From the NCBI RefSeq assembly GCF_964030975.1, contig NZ_CAXIQH010000001.1, positions 62,001 to 126,000 on the forward strand: a stretch of 64,000 bases of DNA, read 5' to 3'. A model generated the notes under the pieces. That model ran no database searches. It saw only the letters and a list, made by a program, of their open reading frames with translations, and was not told where the DNA came from. A program made the position numbers and the translations under genes. Shown in pieces: positions 15,165 through 24,831 of this stretch. This stretch comes from Tisiphia sp964030975 (GTDB lineage: Bacteria > Pseudomonadota > Alphaproteobacteria > Rickettsiales > Rickettsiaceae). Each line of letters opens with the position of its first letter. Within the stretch, counting starts at the first letter, position 1.

Positions 15165-16563
15165 GAAAATCCTCATCATTAAATTTATTAGTAGGAATAT
15201 GTAAATTGAGTAATTTCAATTTACGATGTAAAGCTGAACGTTCCATACCTACAAAGGCTGAGGTCTTGGAAATGTTATTATTAAACCGATTCATCTGAGC
15301 AGCTAAATATTGCTTTTCAAAAATCTCCCTTGCCTCTCTTAATGGCATGATCATCATATCAACATTATCTTCCTGCTTTTCAGAACTAGAGTCATTAACC
15401 AGAATTTCTGGTGGTATCATAGTTGGTTTGATCATTTGGTTACTATTTGAAGATAGTGGATTCATGATTAAAGTCCACTCTATTACATTACGTAATTGCC
15501 TTATATTACCTGGCCAACTATAAACTTGGAAAGCTGCAATTGTATCATCAGAAAACTCCCGTATTTTTAAACCAGAGAACTTAGAAAGTTGCTTAACAAA
15601 ATACTTCACTAATGCAGACATATCATCCTTTCTATCATATAAAGATGGGATTTTTAGGGAGATAACATTTAATCGATGATATAAATCCTCTAGGAGTTCA
15701 CCTCTACTTACCTCTTCTTGTACAATCTTAGAAGTTGCAGCAATAATCCTTATATCTAGTTTTATTGGTTTACTTCCTGGCTTATGAAATATTTGGTCTT
15801 GCAAAAATTTAAGTAATTTTACTTGTACCGAAACTGGTAAACCACTAATTTCATCTATATACAAAGTACCATTATTTGCTACTTCTAATATTGAAGGGCG
15901 TCTAATGCCCTGGTTATCTATTCCTTTAAATAATTCTTGATGAACCCGTTCAGGCTCCATACATACAGGACTAAAGATTACGAAAGGTGTATTAGCCCTT
16001 TTTGATTTTTTATGAATTAATCGAGCAGCTAGTTCTTTACCACTACCAATTTGACCTTGAATAAATACTCTACTAGTAGCCAAAGCAGCTTTCTCAATAT
16101 CAGCCTTAAGTTTGCCTGTAATGTGAGAGTTACCTATAAGCTCAGTTTTATCAATAACTTTTGATTTTAGATCAAGATTCTCACGCTTTAACTTAGTTGT
16201 CTCACAGGCTCTTTTTAACAAGATAACTAGTTTATCATGACTAAACGGCTTTTCTAGATAGTCATAAGCACCCATTTTAATAGCATTTACTGCCGTTTCA
16301 ATATTACCATGCCCGCTGATGACTATCACAGGCATTAGCGGATAACGTTTTTTTACTATCTCCAAAATTCCAAGTCCATCAAGCTCACTACCCTGCAACC
16401 AAATATCTAAAATAATTGCTGATGGAGTTCTCTCTTGGAGTATTTTAAAAGCTTGAATACTATTAGCAGCAGTTTTGGTAGTAAACCCCTCCTCCTTTAA
16501 AATATCTGAAACTAAATCTCTAATATCTGCTTCATCATCAACAACAAGAACCTCTATGGACAT
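15148..16563 (-). CDS. ntrX: Response regulator of the NtrX type, sigma-54 contact motif missing
   Basis: 471 residues. Receiver domain 1-120 with VLVVDDEAD and the phospho-acceptor Asp in AIILDIWL. AAA+ domain about 135-370 with Walker A GQIGSGKE and GTLYIDEISGLP as Walker B. A Fis-type HTH (ISKTSAFVGMERSALHRKL) is at the end. The GAFTGA loop that touches sigma-54 should follow ELF; here ELFKGIDNQGIRRPS stands in its place, so sigma-54 activation is unlikely. The start ATG (16561-16563) has AGGA upstream; a TTG one codon earlier is possible. The partner kinase NtrY is not in the window. Confidence 0.92.
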   Translation of the reverse strand: MSIEVLVVDDEADIRDLVSDILKEEGFTTKTAANSIQAFKILQERTPSAIILDIWLQGSELDGLGILEIVKKRYPLMPVIVISGHGNIETAVNAIKMGAYDYLEKPFSHDKLVILLKRACETTKLKRENLDLKSKVIDKTELIGNSHITGKLKADIEKAALATSRVFIQGQIGSGKELAARLIHKKSKRANTPFVIFSPVCMEPERVHQELFKGIDNQGIRRPSILEVANNGTLYIDEISGLPVSVQVKLLKFLQDQIFHKPGSKPIKLDIRIIAATSKIVQEEVSRGELLEDLYHRLNVISLKIPSLYDRKDDMSALVKYFVKQLSKFSGLKIREFSDDTIAAFQVYSWPGNIRQLRNVIEWTLIMNPLSSNSNQMIKPTMIPPEILVNDSSSEKQEDNVDMMIMPLREAREIFEKQYLAAQMNRFNNNISKTSAFVGMERSALHRKLKLLNLHIPTNKFNDEDFHDNYE

Positions 16564-16708
16564 CAAATTTTCCTAAAACTAATTATTGAAATTATAGGTT
16601 AATAGCTAATATAAAAGAAATCAACTAATTTTTATAACATTTTTGCCACATAATCAAAACTATATACTCAAATGATTTGAATAATTGGATTTAAAAATGA
16701 GGTACAAA

Positions 16709-16750
16709 AGCACACGCCTAGGCGATGCACACAAAATTAGTGAGAGAGAT
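16709..16750. repeat. Solo end of palindromic family G
   Basis: GCCTAGGCGATGCACACAAA followed by ATTAGTGAGA matches the right terminus of the complete family G element at 60509-60745. It lies just past the alaS stop codon. Confidence 0.75.
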
Positions 16751-16759
16751 TGGCTTAAG

Positions 16760-19444
16760 TCATGATAACAACTCCCTTATCATATCTGGTAATTTTTCTA
16801 CTTTACTGACATCCGTGCCACCTGCTTGGGCTATATTAGCTTGACCACCGCCACCACTACCGCCAAGGAATATAGAGATTTCTTTAGCCAAATTACCAGC
16901 ATGTATCTTATTACTGATTTTTCTACTAACCGCAACTGTAATCGATAATTTACCAGAATTATGCCCTGCACTACCACCAACCTCTTTAGATTTTTCCGGC
17001 ATAGCTATATATATAATTACAAGGTTATCAGACTTATCAACTATTCGTTCAGCAGATAAGCGTAATATTTTAGTGTCCAAATTATGTATTATCTTATAAA
17101 TAAATTGTATATCGGAGACACTGACTGATTCTTTAGCAATTTGCTCAATATTCAAGTCAAGCATCGAGACCTGAAGGGCTACTAACTGATCTTCTAATTG
17201 TTTTTTACTAGCAATTAGACTATTAACTTTCTCAATAATTTCATTCTTACCTATTTTTAAGGTTGCAGATATGTTTTCAATCACCGCATCATTCTGCCTG
17301 ATTAATTTTAAGACAAATTCACCGCAAACAGCTTCTATCCTTCGAACGCCAGCTGCAATAGCATGTTCGCTGGTAATTTTAAATATCCCAATGTCACCGG
17401 TTCTAGTAACATGGGTACCACCACAAAGTTCCAGTGAGTTTAGTTCAAGCGGATTGCCCATTGCTACCACCCTTACTTCAGAATCATATTTTTCACCAAA
17501 TAAAGCCATAGCACCTGCCTTAATAGCTTCATCTGTTGACATTAATGTTGTAGTAACTTTCGAATTATCAGTAATAATCTGATTTACTTTATCTTCTATC
17601 AAGATAATTTCTTCTATCGTCAATGCTGCCATATGGCTAATATCAAAGCGTAGACGATCATGTGCTACGAGCGACCCTTTCTGCGTTACGTGTTTACCCA
17701 GAACTTGATGTAATACTGCATGTAATATATGAGTTGCAGAATGATGAATTCTTAAGTTATTACGATACTTGACATCAATAGCAAAATCGGCACTATCTCC
17801 AACCTTGATGTTTGCCCCTTCCTGAAAAACACATATATGAGCAATTATTGAACCAAGATATTTTACAGTATCTACTACTCTAATTTTACTGTTAGTAGAT
17901 TTAATATAACCTATATCACCCATCTGTCCACCAGACTCCCCATAAAAAGGAGTTTGATTACTAATTAAAATGAATTTCTCCTCACTAGCTTCTATAGTAT
18001 CAACTAATTTATTATCTTTAATTAGAGCTAATATCTTACCTTCCGCCTCATTCAAATAATAACCCAAAAATTCGGTACTACCAAATTCTGCTTTAATATC
18101 AAACCACATCTTATCTGTTTTAGACTCATTCGAACCTAACCAAGATTTTCTTGCCCTTTCTTTTTGCTCTTGCATCTTACTATTAAAGCCATCAAGATCA
18201 ACTGAGATTTGTTTACCTTTTAATATATCTTCAGTTAAATCAACCGGAAAGCCATATGTATCATATAGTTTAAAGACTATTTCTCCTGAAAGTTCTGAGT
18301 TATTACTAAGATGCTTTGTTTCATCATCCAGTAGTTTAAGACCTCGTTCAAGAGTTGCTTTAAATCTTATTTCTTCCTGTTCCAGAATATTACTGGCAAA
18401 ATCCTCAGCCCTTCTCAGTTCAGGATAAGTTGTTCCCATAATATCTACTAATTTAGGTAGCAATCTATACATCAAAGGCTCACTACTACCAAGTATATGT
18501 GCATGCCTCATACTTCGACGCATAATACGCCTAAGTACATAGCCTCTACCTTCATTTGATGGCATGATGCCATCACTAATTAAGAAAGCACAAGCACGTA
18601 GATGATCGGCAATAACCCGATAAGAAAACTTAGCCTCTCCTTCCACCTTAACTTTTACTATATTCTCGGTATAGGCGATTATTTCCTTAAATAAATCTGT
18701 GTCATAATTGTTATACACGTTTTGCATCACAGCACTAATACGCTCTAACCCCATTCCTGTATCAATAGATTTTTTAGGCAATTCAATCCTAGTATCACTA
18801 TCTAATTGTTCAAATTGCATAAAGACCATATTCCAAATCTCAATGAAACGATCCCCATCTTGATCTTCCGTCCCTGGCAACCCACCTTTTATCTGTTCTC
18901 CATGATCATAAAAAATTTCTGAACATGGTCCACAAGGTCCGGTATCTCCCATTGACCAGAAATTATCAGTGGTTTTTATTTTAATAATTCGGTCATCGCT
19001 TAAATTAGCAATTTTTTTCCAATATGTAACTGCTTCTTCATCAGTATGATAAACCGTTACATATAGTTTTTCTTTGGCTATAGCAAATTCCTTGGTTAAA
19101 AGATTCCAAGCATGATATATTGCTTCTTCCTTAAAATAATCCCCAAAAGAAAAATTGCCCAACATTTCAAAGAATGTATGATGTCTTGCGGTATAGCCAA
19201 CATTCTCAAGATCATTATGCTTACCACCAGCCCGTAGTGATTTCTGGCTAGTAACCGCTCTTTGATAATCTCTATTTTCTTGACCGGTAAAAACATTTTT
19301 AAATTGCACCATCCCAGAATTAACAAACATTAAACTAGGATCATTATGAGGAATAAGAGAACTAGCTGGAACGTGCAGATGATTATTGGCAACAAAATAA
19401 CTTATAAATTTACTTCTAATTTCTTCAGTGGTAAGTTTAGTCAT
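16760..19444 (-). CDS. alaS: Alanyl-tRNA synthetase
   Basis: Charges tRNA-Ala. 894 residues with the class II catalytic core at the N-terminus (FVNSGMVQFKNVFTG, RHHTFFEMLGNFSFGDYFK, SIDTGMGLERI). The editing domain has HSATHILHAVL and LCGGTHVTRTGDIG, carrying the zinc/editing residues. The C-terminal C-Ala domain ends GGSGGGGQANIAQAGG. All expected blocks are present, so it should be fully functional. AAGGA precedes the ATG. It is transcribed in the same direction as ntrX, 196 bases upstream of it. Confidence 0.98.
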   Translation of the reverse strand: MTKLTTEEIRSKFISYFVANNHLHVPASSLIPHNDPSLMFVNSGMVQFKNVFTGQENRDYQRAVTSQKSLRAGGKHNDLENVGYTARHHTFFEMLGNFSFGDYFKEEAIYHAWNLLTKEFAIAKEKLYVTVYHTDEEAVTYWKKIANLSDDRIIKIKTTDNFWSMGDTGPCGPCSEIFYDHGEQIKGGLPGTEDQDGDRFIEIWNMVFMQFEQLDSDTRIELPKKSIDTGMGLERISAVMQNVYNNYDTDLFKEIIAYTENIVKVKVEGEAKFSYRVIADHLRACAFLISDGIMPSNEGRGYVLRRIMRRSMRHAHILGSSEPLMYRLLPKLVDIMGTTYPELRRAEDFASNILEQEEIRFKATLERGLKLLDDETKHLSNNSELSGEIVFKLYDTYGFPVDLTEDILKGKQISVDLDGFNSKMQEQKERARKSWLGSNESKTDKMWFDIKAEFGSTEFLGYYLNEAEGKILALIKDNKLVDTIEASEEKFILISNQTPFYGESGGQMGDIGYIKSTNSKIRVVDTVKYLGSIIAHICVFQEGANIKVGDSADFAIDVKYRNNLRIHHSATHILHAVLHQVLGKHVTQKGSLVAHDRLRFDISHMAALTIEEIILIEDKVNQIITDNSKVTTTLMSTDEAIKAGAMALFGEKYDSEVRVVAMGNPLELNSLELCGGTHVTRTGDIGIFKITSEHAIAAGVRRIEAVCGEFVLKLIRQNDAVIENISATLKIGKNEIIEKVNSLIASKKQLEDQLVALQVSMLDLNIEQIAKESVSVSDIQFIYKIIHNLDTKILRLSAERIVDKSDNLVIIYIAMPEKSKEVGGSAGHNSGKLSITVAVSRKISNKIHAGNLAKEISIFLGGSGGGGQANIAQAGGTDVSKVEKLPDMIRELLS

Positions 19445-19601
19445 GAGTAAATAATCCTTGGAAAAATATTTTGTTTAATTTTATATCACATTAATATATC
19501 TACACTAAGTATATCAACTCATTTAATTTGCAATAAGTGTATTTTTTTATTTTGAGTATATAGGCTAACCAGATTAACATTTAGCCATAGTAATACTTCC
19601 G

Positions 19602-19743
19602 TCATTGCGAGGAGGCGTAAGCCGACGAAGCAATTGTAAATTGTCATTCCCGCGTAGGCGGGAATCTAGATACCTGCTTTCGCAAGGTTAACACAAAACA
19701 GGATTGCTTCGTCGCTACTAAAGTAGCTCCTCGCAATGACGGA
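19602..19743. repeat. Family P palindrome with an inner CATTCCCGCG palindrome
   Basis: Outer arms GTCATTGCGAGGAGGCGTAA and GCTCCTCGCAATGAC with GACGAAGCAAT / ATTGCTTCGTC. Between them lies the separate unit CATTCCCGCGTAGGCGGGAA...ACCTGCTTTCGC, as in MITE family A. One palindrome is inserted in another. The preceding CTAACCAGATTAACATT also flanks the insert inside dnaE. Confidence 0.85.
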
Positions 19744-19980
19744 GTAATGTTAGCCCTGGTTAGCTATAAAATTCATCCTTTCTGTATGACAATATATCAT
19801 AAAAATCAACTACACTAATAGATATATGCAAATTATTTGATGAATTGTTAGCTATACAACAAATATTATACATATTTTTAAATCGCCAAAAAAATACTAA
19901 AGATACTTAGTGGAAGAATTATCACATGCTATAATAAACTTTTTATAGCTAACCCTATTAGCATTTAGCCAGTAAACTGG

Positions 19981-20071
19981 CGTCATTGCGAGACCACGTA
20001 GTGGTCGTGGCAATCCATTTCTAATCAGTTTTATGGATTGCTTCGTCGACCTAAGGTCTCCTCGCAATGAC
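19981..20071. repeat. Family P palindrome
   Basis: CGTCATTGCGAGACCACGTA on the left and GGTCTCCTCGCAATGACG on the right, with GGCAATCCAT / ATGGATTGC inside. No inner insertion. The remaining 19445-20201 gap is AT-rich and has no gene that I can see; a 40-base segment near 19896-19940 recurs just after the Nudix gene at about 21541-21585. Confidence 0.8.
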
Positions 20072-20201
20072 GTATTTGAATTGTAGAGTACTGTTTAGTC
20101 TGCTTAACTATAAAAGTTTTTATTAATTATAAGTTATGGTAATTCAACAACAACTCTATATTTCTTTGACATAAGTTACCTACCAGCAAGATTGGACACA
20201 G

Positions 20202-20936
20202 TCATTGGTCTACGGAATGGTCAACAAGTTCTGCACTGTCTACAGTAGTGTCTTTTAAGGGCAAATCAAACTCAATGGCGAAAGCGGATTTTTCATCAGC
20301 AGTGAAACAGCCTGCTGAGACTAATGTACGCTTCCAAATTTCAAAAAACATTTCAGGTGAGCAAGCTTCTTTAAGATCTTGTAAATAAGTACGCTTTTCA
20401 AGGAAATTCAAACCCAGGAAGAAGCCCGAGCTATCTAATAAAACATGTTTTGGCATACCTTTATAACTATCCACGGTAACCTGCTGCAACTCTTTATCAG
20501 AATAAAGCTTCCATAATTCAGGCATTAATATAGTTTCTTCTTGATAAAAATGCAGAAGATTGTGAGACAAAAACTGATCATATGAGGAGCAGATGTGGCA
20601 GCCCTGTATAACCCGTGCTTCATCATCCACTGTTTTTATCGCAGTTTCAAAAAGCCCCTGAAACTCCATCAGTTCATCTTGCTGGTTGAAATGCACTTGT
20701 TCAACATGCTTATGCACGGTTGATCCTTTTTTATTAAACAGTGGGGTAAAATATTTCTCCTCTTTTTGTGCATGCATTTTTAGATCAAATACAATATTAT
20801 CAAAAGAACCTTTAATACTAGTTACATCTCCTATTTTCCGAAAATCTGTTTTACCTAGCTTTTCTCCGAACTGGTACAGCTCCTTACGAATGAACTTATG
20901 TACACTTCTATACAAATCATATCTTAGCACTGTCAT
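20202..20936 (-). CDS. Hemerythrin-like (HHE domain) protein
   Basis: 244 residues. The first 135 hold His/Glu pairs spaced as in hemerythrin-type di-iron domains: H13, H55 with E59 (HAQKEEKYFTPLF), H75/H77/H82 (HKHVEQVHF), and H125, H129 with E133 (HNLLHFYQEETILMPEL). Such domains bind O2 or NO, or sense iron/oxygen. The C-terminal 100 residues are not recognised. AAGGAG lies nine bases before the ATG. Codon use looks less AT-biased than in neighbours (more CTG, CAG, GCC by eye), which hints at acquisition. It is flanked by palindromes and a divergent Nudix gene. Confidence 0.8.
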   Translation of the reverse strand: MTVLRYDLYRSVHKFIRKELYQFGEKLGKTDFRKIGDVTSIKGSFDNIVFDLKMHAQKEEKYFTPLFNKKGSTVHKHVEQVHFNQQDELMEFQGLFETAIKTVDDEARVIQGCHICSSYDQFLSHNLLHFYQEETILMPELWKLYSDKELQQVTVDSYKGMPKHVLLDSSGFFLGLNFLEKRTYLQDLKEACSPEMFFEIWKRTLVSAGCFTADEKSAFAIEFDLPLKDTTVDSAELVDHSVDQ

Positions 20937-21105
20937 TTTATTATGCTCCTTGACTAAATTGGAAATTTATATTTTAATGTAATATCGACCCCGTTGCAAA
21001 TTTTTTTTACAGGAATATTCGGCATTGCCCAATAACTATAGATAGAAGTGTAATATTTTACTTACTTTATGCTGCGTTTTTGAGTCCAGAAAGCTGGTAT
21101 ATGCA

Positions 21106-21552
21106 ATGACAAGAAATGAATTAATTAAGCTAGTTCATCTAGCTATTATATCTTATGATAATAAAATTCTCTTAATGAAGCGTGCGAACACTAGTGCCTT
21201 TGCTGGTTATTTTGCTCTTCCAGGAGGCAAGATAGACAGGAATGAATCTCCAAAAATTGCTGCCCAAAGAGAAGCTAGAGAAGAGATTGGAATATTACCT
21301 AGATTAGATGAAATTGATTTGATATTAAGTCCATATTATAGTGAGAATTTGGAAAATAAGGAGAAATATTTGAATTATTTCTATAGAATAAATAACTTTA
21401 TAGGTATAATTTCAAATAAAGAACCCCATTTATGTAAAAAACTTGCTTTTTTTTCTTTCGATAATATCCCTCAACCTATTGTACCTTTTATAAAACCTTG
21501 TTTAGAAAATTTAATGCAACTTATTATTAAAAAAAATGCTAAAGATACTTAG
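21106..21552 (+). CDS. Nudix hydrolase
   Basis: 148 residues with a complete Nudix box at residues 40-63: G-G-K-I-D-R-N-E followed by seven residues and REAREEIGI, matching GX5EX7REUXEEXGU. The N-terminal strand KILLMKRANTSAFAGYFALPGG is typical of MutT-like pyrophosphohydrolases. Substrate (oxidised nucleotide, nucleotide sugar or other) cannot be assigned. It starts at an ATG without a strong ribosome binding site and is followed by a 68-base gap before the next gene. Confidence 0.9.
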   Translation: MTRNELIKLVHLAIISYDNKILLMKRANTSAFAGYFALPGGKIDRNESPKIAAQREAREEIGILPRLDEIDLILSPYYSENLENKEKYLNYFYRINNFIGIISNKEPHLCKKLAFFSFDNIPQPIVPFIKPCLENLMQLIIKKNAKDT

Positions 21553-21619
21553 TGGAAGGATTATCACATGCTATAATACACTTTTTATAGCTAACTAAAT
21601 ATAAGTTAAGTACTAATTT

Positions 21620-23158
21620 ATGGTTAATATATTCAATCGACTAAAAATGCAAGTTTTTATAAAAATGTTGCACAAACTTATAGCATATTTTTTGTACAGA
21701 AAAAATATTATTATCCTAATAGGAGATAAAGGTACATTTCTTTGTGCTTTGGTTCATGATCAAGTTGTAGGTAGTTTATTTATATCTGCTGGAAAGCAAA
21801 ATGAATTAGACTCCTATAAAGAATTTTTTGCTAAATTCAAGAAACATTATGTTTTCTTCTTATTAAGCGGTTCTGAATGTCAATTACGCCATGAACTAGT
21901 ACCTGTACTACATTCAATAGTAAAAACCAATCCTGTGAGGAAGTTTATTGAAGAGTATTTTCCTGCAGATTATATGGTTGGTTACACTGTCTATAATATC
22001 AATACTAGCCCTAGTGAGGTGTGGAATACTATGATTGTATCTAGTCCTTATACACCTCCTTTAAATAAACTACTTGAAAATCTGCTGATAAATAATAGCC
22101 AAAAGTTTGGAGGAGTTTATTTTTTATCTTTAGAGTTGCAAACAATTATCAATAAAATTGTAAAAAATGTTGAGAATAATAAATATAGTGAATATTTACA
22201 AATTTTTGTATGTATTTTAAATAGCAGTGGCATTAAACTTATTGTTAAACACCAAGGTAATATAATCTCAAAACAAACATTTGACTACCCATCTGATAAG
22301 TCAGACTTATATATTCAGGGTATAATCGAACAAGAAGTGGAAGATTGTTTGATATCTTGTAAAAACTATATTGATAGTCTAGCCCTTAAAGTTTGTATAA
22401 TTCTCATAGTAGACCAAAATTTAAAGTTGCTGTTAGAACAATCCAGTTTTGGTGGACATCCAGTAATATGTAAGTCCAATGATATATTAGGTAAGAATAA
22501 CAAATTTTCAGATGGTATGATCGTCAAATTATTTAATGAACAAAAAAGCTTTCTAGCCTCTAACCAATATTTAGACTCGATAGCTAAACTCAATATTATC
22601 AGCTCTTTAGTTTTTAAACCACTCATTACTATACTAATAATATTGATATTTGTTGCATCTGCTATCAAAGTTAAAACCGTAGCAAATTACAAAAAATTGG
22701 ATATTTTAAATTCACATTATTTTAGTACTGAACAAGATTATTATAACGTTAAGCAAACCTATCCATATCTTCAAAACGCCACTAATTTAGCTGATTTATA
22801 TGTCTTTGAATCATTATTGCAAATGCCCGTACCAATACCATTTGATTTGTTCGAAAAGTTTTTAACAACTTTGCCACCTAACATGCATCTAGAAGAGATT
22901 AAATGGCAAAGGTTGGATCTAGATAATACGCTGTCATCATCTAATCAGTATATACAAATCGAGATGTCATTAAAACTTATTGCTAATGATATGTTAATTG
23001 AAGATGCTACTAAATTCTTAGAACAAAACATTGCAAATTTTAGTGAAACATTTAGCAATATGGATATTAATTTTACAATATTTACTGACCAAATATTAGA
23101 TTTACCTAATAGAGTGGTAATACCGGCATCAGTTATTATTATTAAAAAGAAAGGATAA
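21620..23158 (+). CDS. Unknown bitopic protein with GspL/PilM-PilN-like topology
   Basis: 512 residues. About 325 residues of mixed alpha/beta sequence precede one membrane helix at about 326-352 (FKPLITILIILIFVASAIKV). About 160 residues follow, which should be periplasmic, containing LTTLPPNMHLEEIKWQ. A cytoplasmic, possibly actin-like domain plus one helix plus a small periplasmic domain is the layout of GspL, or of PilM fused to PilN, and the next gene has the matching GspM/PilO layout. This is a topology argument only; I see no diagnostic motif. A hydrophobic stretch at residues 20-35 could be a second membrane segment. Confidence 0.6.
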   Translation: MVNIFNRLKMQVFIKMLHKLIAYFLYRKNIIILIGDKGTFLCALVHDQVVGSLFISAGKQNELDSYKEFFAKFKKHYVFFLLSGSECQLRHELVPVLHSIVKTNPVRKFIEEYFPADYMVGYTVYNINTSPSEVWNTMIVSSPYTPPLNKLLENLLINNSQKFGGVYFLSLELQTIINKIVKNVENNKYSEYLQIFVCILNSSGIKLIVKHQGNIISKQTFDYPSDKSDLYIQGIIEQEVEDCLISCKNYIDSLALKVCIILIVDQNLKLLLEQSSFGGHPVICKSNDILGKNNKFSDGMIVKLFNEQKSFLASNQYLDSIAKLNIISSLVFKPLITILIILIFVASAIKVKTVANYKKLDILNSHYFSTEQDYYNVKQTYPYLQNATNLADLYVFESLLQMPVPIPFDLFEKFLTTLPPNMHLEEIKWQRLDLDNTLSSSNQYIQIEMSLKLIANDMLIEDATKFLEQNIANFSETFSNMDINFTIFTDQILDLPNRVVIPASVIIIKKKG

Positions 23159-23161
23159 AAG

Positions 23162-23803
23162 ATGCTTAAAAACTTTATTATTCATCTAAAAAATGTTATT
23201 TTTTTTAAATTTGTTATATGTTGTCTGTGTATCTCTACCATTTTATGGTTGCTGCAAAGTCTCAATAAAGATTATATGGAGTCGATTGCCAAGAATCACA
23301 ATATTGAGGAATCTTTAGCTCAAGAAACGTTAAAGCTATATTCTATAATAAATTCAAAACATAAAATACTAGAAACATATGCAAGATATTCGAAACTATT
23401 ATCTATTTCTGCTAGGCAAAGTTGTTTAGAGCGAGCAAGATTAATAATGGAAATTGATAGTTTATCAAAAAAATACAATCTAAATGAGCCGATTACCATA
23501 TCTATTAAACAAGAATTCTTAAGTGGTGTTAGGTCAGAGGTGGCAACAAGGCAAGATACTATAAGGATAAAGAATTATGATGTTTACATAAGATTCGCTA
23601 CTAAAGATTTTATAACCTTTTTGACAGTTATAAAAGAAATATACTCTTGTATGCCAGAAAATACTATTGTACTATCTATAGACGTAAAAAAAGAAAATGT
23701 ATTAGAACCCAAGGTTATTTATAAACTATCAACAGAAAGAACACCTGATATTTTTTTTACAAAACTTAACATGCGTATAAGAGAAATAACAGTAAATAAA
23801 TAA
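23162..23803 (+). CDS. Unknown small bitopic protein with GspM/PilO-like topology
   Basis: 213 residues. A membrane helix at residues 15-30 (FKFVICCLCISTILWLLQ) is followed by a predicted coiled-coil to about residue 90, then an alpha/beta tail. It starts three bases after the previous stop, so the two are surely co-transcribed and probably form a complex. The arrangement resembles PilO or GspM next to PilN or GspL, but no sequence motif proves it. Confidence 0.6.
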   Translation: MLKNFIIHLKNVIFFKFVICCLCISTILWLLQSLNKDYMESIAKNHNIEESLAQETLKLYSIINSKHKILETYARYSKLLSISARQSCLERARLIMEIDSLSKKYNLNEPITISIKQEFLSGVRSEVATRQDTIRIKNYDVYIRFATKDFITFLTVIKEIYSCMPENTIVLSIDVKKENVLEPKVIYKLSTERTPDIFFTKLNMRIREITVNK

Positions 23804-23807
23804 GATT

Positions 23808-24827
23808 ATGGATATCTTCAACAGTACAAATGTTTCTATATGCAGAAAAAGCATATGTGAAGAGTTAATTAATAATATAACAAAACAAGCATGTTTAACA
23901 CTTGCTAATATAATAGCTATTGATTACGAAATTAGACTAAAATTAACACCTGAAATTAAGGTTCATATAGGTAATTGTATTGGTAAATTACGAACTTTCT
24001 TTGGTCAGAAAGTTATTACAGATGATAGTTTTTCAACAGTTCTAATGTTGTTTTCGGTAGCAATCTCTCCGGATGCGGTAGACTATCAGGATAGAGATAA
24101 TATTCTAAACAAATCAGAAGATATAGTAATTGGTGCACTAATAAATACAAATTTTGGTGAGGCAAATTCTGAAGAGAGGGGAGTAATAAAACAAGTGATA
24201 AAAGATTTGTTGGCAGCAAAAAATAGTTATGAATTAACAAATTTCATCCAAGTTGAACCAGAAATATTTCGCACAACGGTAATGCATGCAGTAAAAAAAT
24301 ATCAAAATCCCAGAGAGGTAAGTGATAATGTGCGATTGGAAATGAATAGAATAGTAACTGTTACAGCAAAACATAATAAGAAAATGGAAATATTTAAACA
24401 AGCAACCAGCAAAATTATAACTGCTATTAGTGTTTTAGCAGTTGGGGCTATTAGCGTTGCAACAGCTGGGGCTACATTTGCTTTTATGGTAGTACCGGCT
24501 TCTATTCTCGCAATAGAATATGCTCCCAAAATAGGTGAAAAAATTGGTGGGATGATTCTCAGTACTGATAAATCCATGAGTGAGCAAGAGCAAAAAATTA
24601 CTACTCTAAAAAATAATTTGTCAAAAAATAATAAAGAATTTTTGAGCAAACAACAATCAGTAGAGTATAATGCCGCTAAAGAACATCTATTAAATAGTGA
24701 GGTAAAGTCTGTAATTAATCAAAAATATAACAAATTAGATATAATAAAGACTCAGGTACAGCCTAACTTACCTAGTAGAAAATCTCCACAAAATAGCCAA
24801 TCTTCAGGACAGGTTAAACAAAGGTAA
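23808..24827 (+). CDS. Unknown protein with a hydrophobic hairpin
   Basis: 339 residues, four bases after the previous stop. Helical N-terminal half; a long Ala/Val/Gly-rich hydrophobic stretch at about 201-245 (AISVLAVGAISVATAGATFA...) that could be a membrane hairpin; then a charged coiled-coil and a low-complexity Ser/Pro/Gln tail. Several Cys in the first 50 residues. I recognise no family. Being third in a tight operon with two bitopic proteins, it may belong to the same envelope complex. Confidence 0.6.
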   Translation: MDIFNSTNVSICRKSICEELINNITKQACLTLANIIAIDYEIRLKLTPEIKVHIGNCIGKLRTFFGQKVITDDSFSTVLMLFSVAISPDAVDYQDRDNILNKSEDIVIGALINTNFGEANSEERGVIKQVIKDLLAAKNSYELTNFIQVEPEIFRTTVMHAVKKYQNPREVSDNVRLEMNRIVTVTAKHNKKMEIFKQATSKIITAISVLAVGAISVATAGATFAFMVVPASILAIEYAPKIGEKIGGMILSTDKSMSEQEQKITTLKNNLSKNNKEFLSKQQSVEYNAAKEHLLNSEVKSVINQKYNKLDIIKTQVQPNLPSRKSPQNSQSSGQVKQR

Positions 24828-24831
24828 CAAT

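Noticed and set aside
19602..20071. CRISPR array
   Set aside because: The repeated units are palindromes of varied length without regular spacers or neighbouring cas genes.
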